Made by a program: the position numbers and the translations under genes. From Labia minor (taxonomy: Eukaryota; Arthropoda; Insecta; Dermaptera; Spongiphoridae): a DNA stretch of 64,000 nt. Within the stretch, counting starts at the first letter, position 1. Each line of letters starts with the position of its first letter. Below are positions 37,041 through 48,455 of the stretch, piece by piece. The notes under the pieces are model-generated. The model made no database searches. It saw nothing but the letters and a program-made list of their open reading frames with translations, and was not told the origin of the DNA. The DNA lies in the NCBI GenBank assembly GCA_963082975.1, contig OY720344.1, forward strand, positions 14,433,580 to 14,497,579, in the 5' to 3' direction.

Positions 37041-38304
37041 CTAATTTTAATAAGCACTAATTCACTTTTCCCTCCAATCATACACATAATAATAATAATA
37101 ATAAATTACATTCCTCTCTTAGTATATTATTTAGATATTTGAAAAGTTTCCATAGATTTGACATTTTTTTTTTAAATATTACCAAATAAAGAATTTTAAT
37201 ATATAATTTAATATTTTAAAATATTTCTATATGACATGTTTGTAATATAATATTTTAAACGGATATTATAGTAAAAAATGTTTGAGAATTTAAAATTAAT
37301 ATGTTAAATTGTGAATAAATGTTTTATTTATTATCATTTAAGAATAAATAAATAATTTTTTATTAGTAATACGAGTATGAAGGTGTTTATTTTGTTCAAA
37401 TGATAGTATACTAGGGGGTCTGAATTTGTATTTTAATTTTTTTTTTTTTCATTAATATTTATAATTAATATTGAATTGAATTTTAAATTGGTTATTTCCC
37501 CTTTAAAATCTTTATTATTAATTTTATTTTTGTGTTAAATGTTTTTTATATAATAATCATACAAACACAATTCTTTTAAAATCTTTAAATATTTTTAAAA
37601 GAATTGAGAAAAATTTTAGACAATATATATTCTTTTATATTATATTATGTATATGAAATTAATATTTAATCTTAATTGAATGCATAAATTAATTAATAAT
37701 GTTAGTTTCACTTTTTCAAATTGAATAAATTGGACATTCTCGAGTCCGATAACCTAAGAAGAGTTTAGCTTTTATGTCTTCTCTTGAGATTAAAAAAAAA
37801 AAAAGAAATGAAGAAAGAAAACCTTTCGTTAAGCCAATATCTTGATGTCGTATTGTTGGGTTGTAAATAAATATTATACGCTTGGCAATATAAGGATTTA
37901 TTTGCAGAAATATTTGGATTTATGATCAGTTGTGTGACTCTTGCGATGGTGGAGCTATATTCTTATGTCTTGGTTTCAATGTATGTGTGTGGGCTGCATA
38001 CTTGTACTCAGTACATGTGACTAACGTTCAGTATATCCATCTTTTCAAGAAGAAGAAGAAGACAGCCTGGACGAACCACACAACCAAAATTTTTAAAATA
38101 TCTTTATAACTCTTATGGAAGGGGGATGACATTCATTTTTTTGTTAAAGACATGTTTTTAAGCTGTTCAAATACTCAATTGGATTCTCTTCATAAATAAA
38201 AATGGACAAATTTTAAAACTTTAAATAAATATAAAATAGGTTAATTCAAATTATTTTTAATTTTAATTTTATAATAAATTAAATAGAAAAAAAAGAATTA
38301 TATA
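37041..38304. other. AT-rich DNA
   Basis: A more complex stretch at 37830-38090 (GACTCTTGCGATGGTGGAGC, a GAAGAAGAAGAAG tract) has no sustained frame. No TE match seen. Confidence 0.5.
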
Positions 38305-38578
38305 CACCAATACCTCACTTTGCATCGGGGCTATATTCCAAAAAAACAAAAACAAATTGGAACAACGCAAATTGATTTTAGATTTTCTTTAGCAAACCAG
38401 GTAAAGGTCAAAGATAGGTTCCAGGATTACGAAAATACTACTTTTTAAAAAGAAATTTGAACAAAGTAAACATTTAAAAAACAAAATAATAAAAAATTTC
38501 ATTACAAACATTGAAAAAAAAACAAAAAGAAACGTATTCAATAAATAATTTTTCACTTAACTGAAAATTCCACAATCT

Positions 38579-39341
38579 TGTATACACAGTGGCGTACCTA
38601 GAACTTTTGCCGCCCGGGGCGATCTCCAGTTTGCCGCCCTTTTTATTATAAGTCAATCAAATAGTGCTTTTTATAAATTAATGCACATAAATAAATTATT
38701 AAGTTATTTAATCAATATTAATTAATACACAGAGAGTAAATTTTTTTACACATATTTGTATGCACTCGTAAACATATTAATATAATATTTACTCTTCTAG
38801 CTTTCATACTAGAAAAATCGTGTATAATGCTCTCAAAATTTATATTTATATTTTTTCCGCCGGCCCTGCTTTTCAAAAGAAAAATCGATGATTTAAAAAA
38901 ATATTGGTATATCACTTCAAAGTAATCATATAAACTTTTCAAAAGAAATGACATTTATGAACTGATATCAACAAATTTTAGTTAGGAAAAATTGCTGAAC
39001 AAAATCGTAAAGATGCGTTTACGAATTCAACGAATTTTAATGAATACAATAAAATAAAATTATTATCCTGTTCTTGGAATAGAATTCAAAATTTACACTA
39101 AAATGCATTTATATACACCGAGGAATAATATTCGAAATCAAATAGTTAATCATAATTTATATAAATCAAATAGTAAACTTATAATAATCATAATAAATAT
39201 TTATTATTCAAGAAAGAAAAAAAATAAATATGAAATGAATAAGTTGCTTTTTACAACTATAAAAAATGCCGCCCCAAGATAAGTGCCGCCCGGTGCGGAC
39301 CGCACCCACCGCACCCCCCTAGGTACGCCACTGTGTATACA
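38579..39341. mobile_element. hAT MITE with perfect 8-bp target duplication
   Basis: The element is 38587-39333. The left end CAGTGGCGTACCTAG is matched by the reverse complement at the right, CAGTGGCGTACCTAG. The 8-bp duplication TGTATACA (38579-38586, 39334-39341) is identical on both sides. GC-rich ends (GCCGCCCGGGGCG; GCCGCCCGGTGCGGACC) flank an AT-rich, non-coding centre. The two minus-strand frames inside (38474-38656, 38718-38954) are not genes. Confidence 0.88.
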
Positions 39342-39430
39342 TATCTAAAACATATCTATACATATCTAAAAGAAACAAATATGTTCTATGTAATATACAA
39401 TATTTATTCGAAAGTTAATTAAAATTACAA

Positions 39431-40084
39431 TAAGTTGACCTGTGGCCAGGTCCGAACCGACCGACGGTTTGAAATAAATTAATTTCCAGCTACAGAAACA
39501 ATTTCAAATAATTTTCATATATCTATTAATGTAATAAAAAACAGATAGGCATACATAAATAATAAATATAAACATTTTTAATTTTATTTTATTTATATAA
39601 TATATATGCAAGACCAGGCTGTGACGTCATGCATGGCTGGATGACGTCATATAATTTTAAATCAAGAAAAAACTAATAAATATGATTTTTTTCGAGGATA
39701 AAACCATTACAAAATGCATGATTCGTGGTGATATATAAAAAAATCTCCTTTGGTGTGAAAATAACCCTTTCCTTCCTATCGTCGATCGCTAATACTACCA
39801 CTTCCGGTTTCTGGAATTGCACCAAAAGTTGATCAATTCATCCCACTGATGCATTAAGTAAATATACCAAATTTCATCAAAATCGGTTGAGCCGTTCAGG
39901 CTGTACACATCTATACGGACGGACAGACGGACGGACAGACGGACGGACAGACGGACGGACAGACATCATGCTAAAAATACTTTTTTCTGTTTAGAAAATG
40001 CATGATTCGTGGAGATATGTAAAAATCTCCACATGTGAAATTTGGTGTGAAAACAATACCTCCCTTACTATCGTCGGTCGGTAA
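39431..40084 (-). mobile_element. Long family-B HINE/DINE-1-like element (copy B2)
   Basis: On the minus strand: ACCGACCGACGATAG, TTTTCACACCAAATTTCACA, a (TCCG)n microsatellite and the core ATGAAATTTGGTATATTTAC. Next come a second partial copy of the 5' block, two TGACGTCA palindromes, the sub-terminal repeat GTCGGTCGGT and the hairpin GACCTG-GCCA-CAGGTC. Head to head with copy B3, 46 bp apart. Confidence 0.8.
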
Positions 40085-40130
40085 AAAACAATTTACAAAA
40101 TTTGTGATCATCTCACTAGTAAACAAATTT

Positions 40131-40767
40131 TTACCGACCGACGATAGTAAGGGAGGTATTGTTTTCACACCAAATTTCACATGTGGAGATTTTTACATAT
40201 CTCCACGAATCATGCATTTTCTTAACAGAAAAAAGTATTTTTAGCATGATGTCTGTCTGTCCGTCCGTCCGTCCGTATAGATGTGTACAGCCTGAACGGC
40301 TGAACAGATTTTGATGAAATTTGGTATATTTACTTAATGCATCAGTGGGATGAATTGATCAACTTTTGGTGCAAATCCGGAAACCGGAAGTGGTAGTATT
40401 AGAGATCGACGATAGGAAGGGAAGGGTTATTTTCACACCAAATTTCACATGAGGAGATTTTTTACATATCACCACCAATCATGCACTTTGTATTGGTTTT
40501 ATCCTAGAGAAAATTCATATTTATTAGTTTTTTCTTGATTTAAAATTATATGACGTCATCCAGCCATTCATGACGTCACAGCCTGGTCTTGCATATATAT
40601 TATAAATAAAATAAAATTAAAAATGTTTATATTTATTATTTATGTATCCATATCTGTTTTTTATTAGATTAATAGATATATTAAAATTATTTGAAATTGT
40701 TTCTGTAGCTGGAAATTAATTTACTTCAAACCGTCGGTCGGTTCGGACCTGGCCACAGGTCAACTTA
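40131..40767 (+). mobile_element. Long family-B HINE/DINE-1-like element (copy B3)
   Basis: Same layout as B2 in opposite orientation, with the intact 3' hairpin GACCTGGCCACAGGTC followed by AACTTATT. The internal duplication of the 5' block is at about 40406-40480, and the two TGACGTCA sites are near 40551 and 40571. The mirrored 69-codon frames in B2 and B3 are identical over most of their length only because of the palindrome; they are not a gene. Confidence 0.8.
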
Positions 40768-41021
40768 TTTAAATATTGTTTTGTTACACATTGTATTTAA
40801 TATTTCACTTAACATTCCACTTAATTTTCCACAAAACATATCACCTTGACATGTACATTCTGGAATATTCTTCCAGAGAAAAAAAAAAGAAAAATTAAAA
40901 AAATTAAAGACTCGAACCCAAAACAACACAACCTCTAAAATCTAATGACGCACAATGAAAATTAGAACTAATTAAACAGCGACGCAACTTCGAAAACGCA
41001 AAACGATACGAGGTATTGGTG

Positions 41022-41879
41022 TATAATAAAATATACTTTTATTTTTCATTTCAGATGATGATGTTAATTTTTTAGTTTTTGTTAAAAACAATTATTTATT
41101 TTCCTATCTAAGCTTTCATTATTTTCATTATTATTATTTATTATTATTTATTGACTCAAATATTAGTATCTAATTCATGGACTGTCGTCTATAAACTAGA
41201 CTGGTATTATTATCGTAGTACCTATCAACATAACCAATATTTTTTGAACTCTATACGATTTTCTTTCACAATAAATTATATTATTCCTTTTATTATTATT
41301 ATATAGTTATTTTATATTTTATAGCTATTTCCCCTTCTTCTTTTATTTTGAAACAAAAAACTAACTAGAGTAACCATAATAAAGTAATGAATTAACTTTT
41401 AATAAAAGATTCATTTTTTCAAAATAAAACAGTTCAGTCATTCTTTAATGGGGGACATTTTTAATTAAATTTTTAATTAAGTATATAATTGCCTGTCTAT
41501 ACAAAATAAATAAATCAAAATTTACAGAAATGTTTCTGAACAAAATTTAAAATTTTTCATAAAATTAGTTTAAATATATATTTAGTGGGGAATCATAAAT
41601 TACCAAAATTTATATATATATTGAATTTAAATTATTCCTCCATTTTCTTTTCATCACAATTTATGCACACATAGTTACTTACACGTAGTTACTTCTTTTC
41701 GACTACCTGCTCATAATATGTTTGTTTATTTTTTACTTAATTTTACTAGTAATAATAACTTGTTTTTATTTATTATTGTTCATCATCAGGTTTTTATTAA
41801 ATTTTTTTTCACTATATTATACTAAAGTATATTAAATAATATCAATATCATTTATCCAAGATCTTTTAAAAGTAGTATA
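41022..41879. other. AT-rich DNA
   Basis: No feature recognised. Confidence 0.6.
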
Positions 41880-42369
41880 TCTTATCTTATTATGCTAGCT
41901 AAAATTGTATATATGTATTTATCTATATATCATGGTTCTCAAAAACCGCTCTAACGATTTTTTTCAAATTCACACTAGATATAGTATTTATAAAGAAAAA
42001 TTAAGTTTTATTGATGATATCTCTTGAAACATACAGCTTCATTATTAATTTCTTAATTGAAAATTATATATTATATGGAAAACGTCAAAATTTTTAATAC
42101 TGCCTGCTAAGACAGTAAAAAAATGACAATTTTTTATCTAAATACATATAGTCCAGCGGTTGGACTGATGTTTTAACGAGTGGATTTCGTCGGTTCGAAA
42201 CTCGCCGGGTGAATCGTTATTTAAAAATGAAAATAATGATTTTGTTATTTTTTTTTCTTTTTATCTATTGTTTACTTTTTAATTTATTTATTCATTGTTC
42301 TTTTATTAATTAAGTTTTAGATAGTTTTATAATTTTTAATATTTTTTCAATAAAATATTATTTAATATA
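41880..42369 (+). mobile_element. Family-D Helitron-like element, tandem copy D1 (3'-truncated)
   Basis: Begins TCTTATCTTATTATGCTAGC, then the core-like AAAAACCGCTCTAACGATTT. A tRNA-like module (about 42148-42210) with box A-like TAGTCCAGCGGTTGGA and box B-like GGTTCGAAACTC (42192-42203) follows, then a T-rich tail. It runs directly into copy D2 with a 490-bp period. Confidence 0.6.
42148..42210 (+). other. tRNA-like box A/box B module inside D1
   Basis: TAGTCCAGCGGTTGGA and GGTTCGAAACTC are spaced 28 bp apart and followed by T-rich DNA, resembling an internal pol III promoter. It does not fold as a complete tRNA as far as I can see, so it is not called a tRNA gene. Identical in D2. Confidence 0.5.
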
Positions 42370-42990
42370 TCTTATCTTATTATGCTAGCTAAAATTGTAT
42401 ATATGTATTTATCTATATATATTGGTTCTCAAAAACCGCTCTAACGATTTTTTTCAAATTCACACTAGATATAGTATTTATAAAGAAAAATTAAGTTTTA
42501 TTGATGATATCTCTTGAAACATACAGCTTCATTATTAATTTCTTAATTGAAAATTATATATGGAAAACGTCAAAATTTTTAATACTGCCTGCTAAGACAG
42601 TAAAAAAATGACAATTTTTTATCTAAATACATATAGTCCAGCGGTTGGACTGATGTTTTAACGAGTGGATTTCGTCGGTTCGAAACTCGCCGGGTGAATC
42701 GTTATTTAAAAATGAAAATAATGATTTTGTTATTTTTTTTTCTTTTTATCTATTGTTTACTTTTTAATAAATTACTATTCTATATTTATTTATTCATTGT
42801 TCTTTTATTAATAAAGTTTTAGATAGTTTTATAAGTTTTAATATTTTTTCAATAAAATATTATTCAATATATTTATTAATATTATTTTATTTATTATTAT
42901 TGAGTACCCGAAGTTCCATTCATTTTAATCAGATTGATGCAATGATGCAACAGTTAATAATTGTAATATTGTAATAAATTTCTATCTTGA
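42370..42990 (+). mobile_element. Family-D Helitron-like element, tandem copy D2
   Basis: Nearly identical to D1 over its first 480 bp, including the tRNA-like module (box B at 42677-42688). It then extends into the family's 3' half (TTATTATTATTGAGTACCCG, AATCAGATTGATGCAATGAT), where D1 stops. A foldback structure follows before further family-D 3' segments. Confidence 0.6.
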
Positions 42991-43095
42991 AAATTGTTAC
43001 ATATTATTCAGGATATTTTAAAAACTATTTCTTTCTTTAATTAATATTCATTTTTTCTATAAGTCAGATATATTTCCAAATATTAAATAATTTTT

Positions 43096-43576
43096 GAAGT
43101 GAAAACTTCTTTAGCGGCGTTGAGCACTTTTGCGGGATGGGGAAAAAGTATAGAACTCGCGTGATCGTGACCAACACCATGAAACCATCTGCTTTCAAAT
43201 TTCTTATAACAGAGCGCGAAATTTGAATTGTCATTAGAACTGTTTTATAAATTATCTCTAACATATAAATATATATTTATTATGTAAAGTTCATTTCATA
43301 TATACATATATAATCAAAATTATACGAAATGAACTTCACATAATAAATATATATTTTATGTTAGAGATAAGAATTATAAAACAGTTCGTATTGCAATATT
43401 TTAAACAAAGTTGTGTATTTATATATATATAAATATAAGTTACAAATTTGTTTAAAATATATGTTTAAAATAATATATAAGTTATATATATATACATGCA
43501 TATGAAATTCATCTTTCTCGTGAAATAGCGCGAATTTCGTCTGTTTTAAAATTTCTTACGCAGAAGTTTTCACTTC
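43096..43576. repeat. Foldback structure with a nested long palindrome
   Basis: Outer arms GAAGTGAAAACTTCT (43096-43110) and AGAAGTTTTCACTTC (43562-43576) enclose looser inverted similarity. Within it lies a strong palindrome of about 61-bp arms (43237-43297, 43326-43386) with a 28-nt loop. Non-coding. Probably a foldback or hairpin-type TE placed between family-D 3' segments. Confidence 0.6.
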
Positions 43577-43727
43577 TGTCGGCCAGTCCCACGACTGCCA
43601 ATTTTGCTTTTTTAATTCCGAAAAGCTGCAAAGCACGTTTTTTTGTCTTTAGTTTGTTTTATAACCACTTGGGGCGCTAAACAGTTTTTCAAAAAAACAC
43701 TATAGAAAAAAAATATATGTACCTATA

Positions 43728-43968
43728 TATTATATATTTATGTATTATTGAGGAGCACAAGTTCATTAATTTTAATCAGATTGATGCAAATGTGTAACAT
43801 TTAATAATTGTAATAAATAATTAAAGAATTGTGTATCAATATTTTTTAAAGGGTAGAGCGAGAGCTCGGTGTCCCAGGTATTAATATTACCAGCCAAATC
43901 CAATAATAATGAATCATTTTTTTTAACTTAAGTACCGAGCCGAGGCTCGGGGTCCCGGTACTTATTAT
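43728..43968 (+). mobile_element. Family-D 3'-end segments (two successive termini)
   Basis: Repeats the 3' module (TTATTGAGGAGCACAAGTTC, AATCAGATTGATGCAA) and ends GAGCGAGAGCTCGGTGTCCC (hairpin GAGC-GAGA-GCTC). About 50 bp later a second terminus has a longer hairpin CCGAGCC-GA-GGCTCGG and CCCGGTACT. Tandem 3' ends suggest serial or rolling-circle events. Confidence 0.5.
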
Positions 43969-44816
43969 TATTAGTATTATTATATCATATTTTAATGTTA
44001 AAGAAATTAAATCATAAGTAAACTTTTTTTTATTTAACTTTTTACCCTATCATCATCCATTTTCAAGCTTATTCTGTTTCTTTTCTTTATTTTGTTTAAT
44101 GATTTTTGTAATTTTGACATTTGATTGATGCTTAAAAGACTTTACCGCAGATCAAAAACGGCATCAAACAACGATTATCTTGATTTCATTAGACAATTGA
44201 ATTAAATAGGCTGGTTGATATCTGATGAAAGATCTCGATTTAAAAATTAAGTTGTTCTGTTTTTTTTCCTTTTTAAAAGAAAATTCAAGTTTCTGTAATT
44301 TTAATATATTGTGTTATACATGTGAATATGTTAGTAAATAAATAAAAAAAACAAAAAAACGTGCTGTACCCTAAATGTGTCAGTTTAATATTTTAATGTA
44401 TTTTTTTTTTATTTAAACAAAAACAAAATAAAAAAAAAACAAAAAAATTAAAATTAAAAAAAAAAAAAATATAATGCAACAGGTTAACTACATTTTATAC
44501 TCAATTCAAGTTTTTGCACGATGTTATTTATATAATTTTTTTCTTTTTTCTTAACAAATTAAATTGCATGTGTCAATTCGGATTAACTGATTGAATTAAA
44601 GACTATATTATTAAATACACTATTATATATTTTTTATATTACTGCTCAGTTATCCTCTCTCTTCTTTCATTGACTTTTTCAAATTGTTTACTTCTATTTT
44701 TTTATATATAAGATATTTTGAAAAATATTAAAATAAAAAAAGTATCCAAATACATAAATAGATTCTTTAGCTTCAAATATATAATTACAAACATTAGTCA
44801 TTATGTAGGTAATTGA
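43969..44816. other. AT-rich DNA
   Basis: Poly-A/T runs; no feature recognised. Confidence 0.6.
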
Positions 44817-45257
44817 TTTCGAAAACACTAAACCTGGTCATTTGTAAAAATCGCATTTGTCTCATTTCATTGCCATATATCAGTCAAATCGGGAAACTAA
44901 ATTTCCCTTTTTTCTTTTGTAGAGGCAAATTGAAAAATCAAAAATGTTTAAGAGCCAAATCAGAAAAAATTTTCCTTTTTTTTTTTGTTTTTTTGAGAAA
45001 ATACATATACTCTAGCATTTGTTTCCTTCCACATAAAAAAGTATCCGTACGCTGTTTGGTAATATCCCGCTAGACAACATCGTTTGCGTTATTTCATCTT
45101 TTTTCTCTCGTAAGTCATATTTTATACTGATTGTAAGAAAACGTTCGTCGGACCTAAATATTTACAATAGACTGTCTCAAAGACATTTTTCGGGACGCCA
45201 GGAAAGAGCACCTAAAATCGGGACAATCCCGGAAAACCGGGACGTTTGGTCACCCTA
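44817..45257 (-). mobile_element. hAT-like element with one good end
   Basis: The right end (reverse complement) TAGGGTGACCAAACGTCCCG is the well-known hAT-type terminus, with CCGGGATTGTCCCGATTTT inside. An 8-bp duplication GTAATTGA lies at 44809-44816 and 45258-45265. The left terminal repeat is poorly preserved (TAAACCTGGTCATTTG). The 86-codon frame inside is not a known transposase. Confidence 0.6.
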
Positions 45258-45265
45258 GTAATTGA

Positions 45266-46431
45266 TATTTTAATATTTTGGTATGTTTTAAATCTAAAAA
45301 TTATTTAAATCATGGATCAGATTTTTATCACTTTTGTTCATCATCATAACTTTTCACTTCTTAATAATAATATAAATATTAATATTTTATTTTTATTATA
45401 AAATTATTATAATATTAATATTATACTCTAATCTCTAATCATACTAATTGAATTTAAAAAACTTTGAACTACTCAACCATTTTTTATTTATTTTCACAAA
45501 TTCATATTATAAGTATTATTAAATTTTTTGTATAGACATTTTATTTGACTATTATACATTTTTCTACATTTCAAAAATTCTTTATTTCCATTATATCATA
45601 ATATTAAAACATCTGTTTACAATAAATAAATCAATTACAAATTGATAATTAATTAATATTAATTCTAAAAACCTGAATAAATTTTTTTATAAAAAAAAAC
45701 AGAAAATATTTTTTGTAAGATTGCATAAATTGTAAACATAATAAATTATAAGTTATTTCACATATCATTTTTAAAAATTAATATTTTTTTAATAAATAAA
45801 TAAATAAATATCATATTAATGCAAGTTTCAAAAAAAAAACATATTGAATAATAATTTCCATAAATTATTAAATTAAAGTTATTTTATTAAGAATTTTTTT
45901 TTCTTTGATTTAGTTAAATTTGATTATCAGACATAATCTATAAATCAGGGATGTCAAATTATATGGACAATTTAGTTGGATGTTTACAAATAAAAAACAT
46001 GCCATGCTGTATTTACAACTCTAAAAAATATAAATTTACTTAGTTTATTCTTTATAAGTTTCATAATAATAAATTTGACTCCTCTTAAAATTTTTGATAA
46101 ATCAATAGTACTTTCTTTTAATTTGTTATTTCAATTTTCGGAATTTTCGGCATTTAATGATTTAATGATTGATCATATAAAGTAAATAATACCATACATC
46201 ACCTGAATCTTTGCCAGTTAAACAAAAATATATCTTTTTATAAAATAGTAATGTCATTTTTAATACTTGGATGTAATTATGAATGTTATTTATCCTATCA
46301 TTAGTAAATCTAAATTTCTATCTCATTTGACAAGATAATAATTTAATATAATTAGATATTTTTCTATTAAAGTCTCATGTAAGATTAATGAATTAAGAAT
46401 GTACTTATTTAATAATTTAAAATTTTGGCAA

Positions 46432-46471
<40 letters not shown>

Positions 46472-46519
46472 TAATACACCCCTGAACATAAATGAAAAAT
46501 GTAAAAAAAGAAAAAAAAA
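45266..46519. other. AT-rich desert
   Basis: (TA)n at 46441-46464. No gene or TE end recognised. Confidence 0.6.
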
Positions 46520-47011
46520 ATGAGCTGAGGCCAGGCACAGAACCGACCGACCGACAATTTGAAATAAATTAATTTCCAAACAACATTATATTATATATAA
46601 AAAGTATAAAAAAAAATATTAAAACTTGAATTAAAATGGCTAAATTATATTATCTAGGTTTTTATTTTTAGTTTAATAACTCAATTATTAATCACTACTA
46701 TATTTTAAGTGAAAAATTTCCGACAATGAATATAAAATTAATTCTTTGTAAACTACCACCTCCAGTTTCCGGATATACACCTAAAGTTGATGAATTCATG
46801 TTACTGATGCATTAAATAAATATATCAAATTTTATCAAAATCCGTTGAGCCGTTCAAGCTTAACACGTCTATACGGACACACAACGGACAGATGGACAGA
46901 CATCATGCTAAAAATACGTTTATCTGTTAAGAAAATGCATTATTCGTGGAGATATGTAAAAATCAATTTGGTGTGAAATCAATAACTTCCCTTCCTATCG
47001 TCGGTCGGTAA
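46520..47011 (-). mobile_element. Short family-B HINE/DINE-1-like element (copy B4)
   Basis: On the minus strand: ACCGACCGACGATAGGAAGG, reduced TCTG/TCCG microsatellite, TTGAGCCGTTCAAGC in the core (reverse), the GGAAACTGGAGGTGGTAGTT block and TCGGTCGGTCGGTTCTGTGC. It ends in CTGGCCTCAGCTCATT. It lacks the CRE-bearing half of the long subfamily and resembles B1 and B6. Confidence 0.75.
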
Positions 47012-48149
47012 AAATTAATATTACTAAAATATTTATTTCTATATTATATTATTCGTTAAATAATCCTTTCCTTTTTCATCTATTTTTTTGTTTTACAGTA
47101 CATAAAAAAGTTGGATCTTGCAAAACGCTTCTTTGACTTTGAAAATATTTTAATTGTATAGTTTTTATTTAAAAAAAAAAATCTTGGCATACCTCGGACG
47201 GTAAACTATATATATATATATGGGCATTGTTTTTGTTTCGCATTGACATTTGAGGATGGATATCTTCAGGATCGATGACTAACTCGAATACTTGCTAACT
47301 GAACAACCAACTTGTAACCAAACCAATTCAATTGATTTGAAGAAAGAAAAACAAAGAAAAAAATTCGGATAATTATTGTTGGTTAGATAAAAGTATCAAA
47401 TAATTTTCGTTAACAATGATAAAATATAGGGCAAAGGAATTTTGACATGTGCACATTATATAAATGTAAATAGCTGACGAGAGATTTCAACTTAACAAAA
47501 TAATAATAATGTTGGTGGGCTTATATAATTAGATGTATCACGATTTATATAAATGTATATAGTCAAATTATAAACTGACATTTAAAAATGACCCTCCCCT
47601 TTAAAAAAAAAATAAATAAAAAAAATAATGCGTTTCAAATGCAGAAACGAAGTTTATGATGTATAAAAAAAAATCAAGAATTAGATAAACTAACGAATTC
47701 ATAGGAACAGGAATGGATCTAGGAACTAGTTTTTCTTTCCTGAAGAGATTGAAAATAATAAGAAGCTAATTTCATTTTAATTGTGAGGGTTGAGAGTACA
47801 AATCACCGCCCCTTTCATGTTTACATAGCTATTTGGTGATTAATTCGGGGAACATTTTTCACTCTTGGAATCAATCATCTTTATCTATTATCATCAACTA
47901 ATCACTTCTTAATCCGGATTCACAATGTTGTTATTTGTTTCCAACCAGTTATTATTATTAGAGATGATTGAGAAATAAATCCAGGTAGCGCAAATAAAAG
48001 GGATCAGGGATTAGAATAAAATTTGTACTTCACACAGATTACTAAATCTTGGCAGGCAAATATTAATAATAACTGAGATACAAGCGATATGAAATAAATC
48101 TAACTAGTTACCTTCCACTAAACTTTTATCATTTACATTATATATTAAT
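47012..48149. other. AT-rich DNA with a less biased patch
   Basis: 47770-47960 is more complex (GAGTACAAATCACCGCCCCT, TGGTGATTAATTCGGGGAAC) and holds homeodomain-like TAAT motifs, but no frame. Remainder low complexity. Confidence 0.45.
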
Positions 48150-48455
48150 CAAGACGCCATGGTGAGAGGCTAACCTCGCTGTCTCAGATTCACATGGTCT
48201 CGGGTTCATGTCCCGGGCCTGGCTAGGGAATATCTCTAGCTGGGGTCTATGGGACGGAGTCAACCCAGCCTCCGGGATCAACATTGGGGAATAGCTACTT
48301 GATAAAAAGTAGTGCCTCCGATCAAGAAAATCAAGGTAAAGGTTGAGAGGACCCGTTCTACTGATCATAGGACACCTCATTAATATAACCGACTTGATAG
48401 GGGTTGTCCTTGCGTAGGACGTACAAAAGTCAGTTTTTTTTTATTATATATTAAT
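48137..48455 (+). mobile_element. tRNA-derived SINE with 13-bp target duplications
   Basis: The SINE is 48150-48442, bounded by ATTATATATTAAT on both sides (48137-48149, 48443-48455). The tRNA-like head has box B GGTTCATGTCC (48203-48213). Landmarks of the body are TAGCTGGGGTCTATGGGAC, AGCCTCCGGGATCAACATTG, CTCCGATCAAGAAAATCAAG and GGACCCGTTCTACTGATCAT. It ends GTCAG(T)n. Near-identical duplications imply recent insertion. The minus-strand 80-codon frame inside is a by-product. Confidence 0.85.

Larger units (their letters stand above)
38305..41021. mobile_element. TA-flanked DNA transposon relic hosting nested insertions
   Basis: Left end CACCAATACCTC...TTTGCATCG and right end (reverse complement) CACCAATACCTCGTATCG...TTTTGCG form inverted termini, each flanked by TA (38303-38304, 41022-41023). 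Subtracting the hAT (plus target duplication) and the paired family-B elements leaves roughly 600 bp of AT-rich, non-coding original element. Terminus and TA target point to a Tc1/mariner/pogo-type MITE; the exact family is not known to me. Confidence 0.6.

Noticed and set aside
39971-40244. Two nearly identical 69-codon frames on opposite strands
   Set aside because: They arise because the region is a palindrome of two family-B elements. The same block in B1 and B5 is not open in a conserved way.
42148-42210. tRNA gene
   Set aside because: Boxes A and B are present, but no complete cloverleaf or acceptor stem is evident. Better explained as a tRNA-like module in a repeated element.
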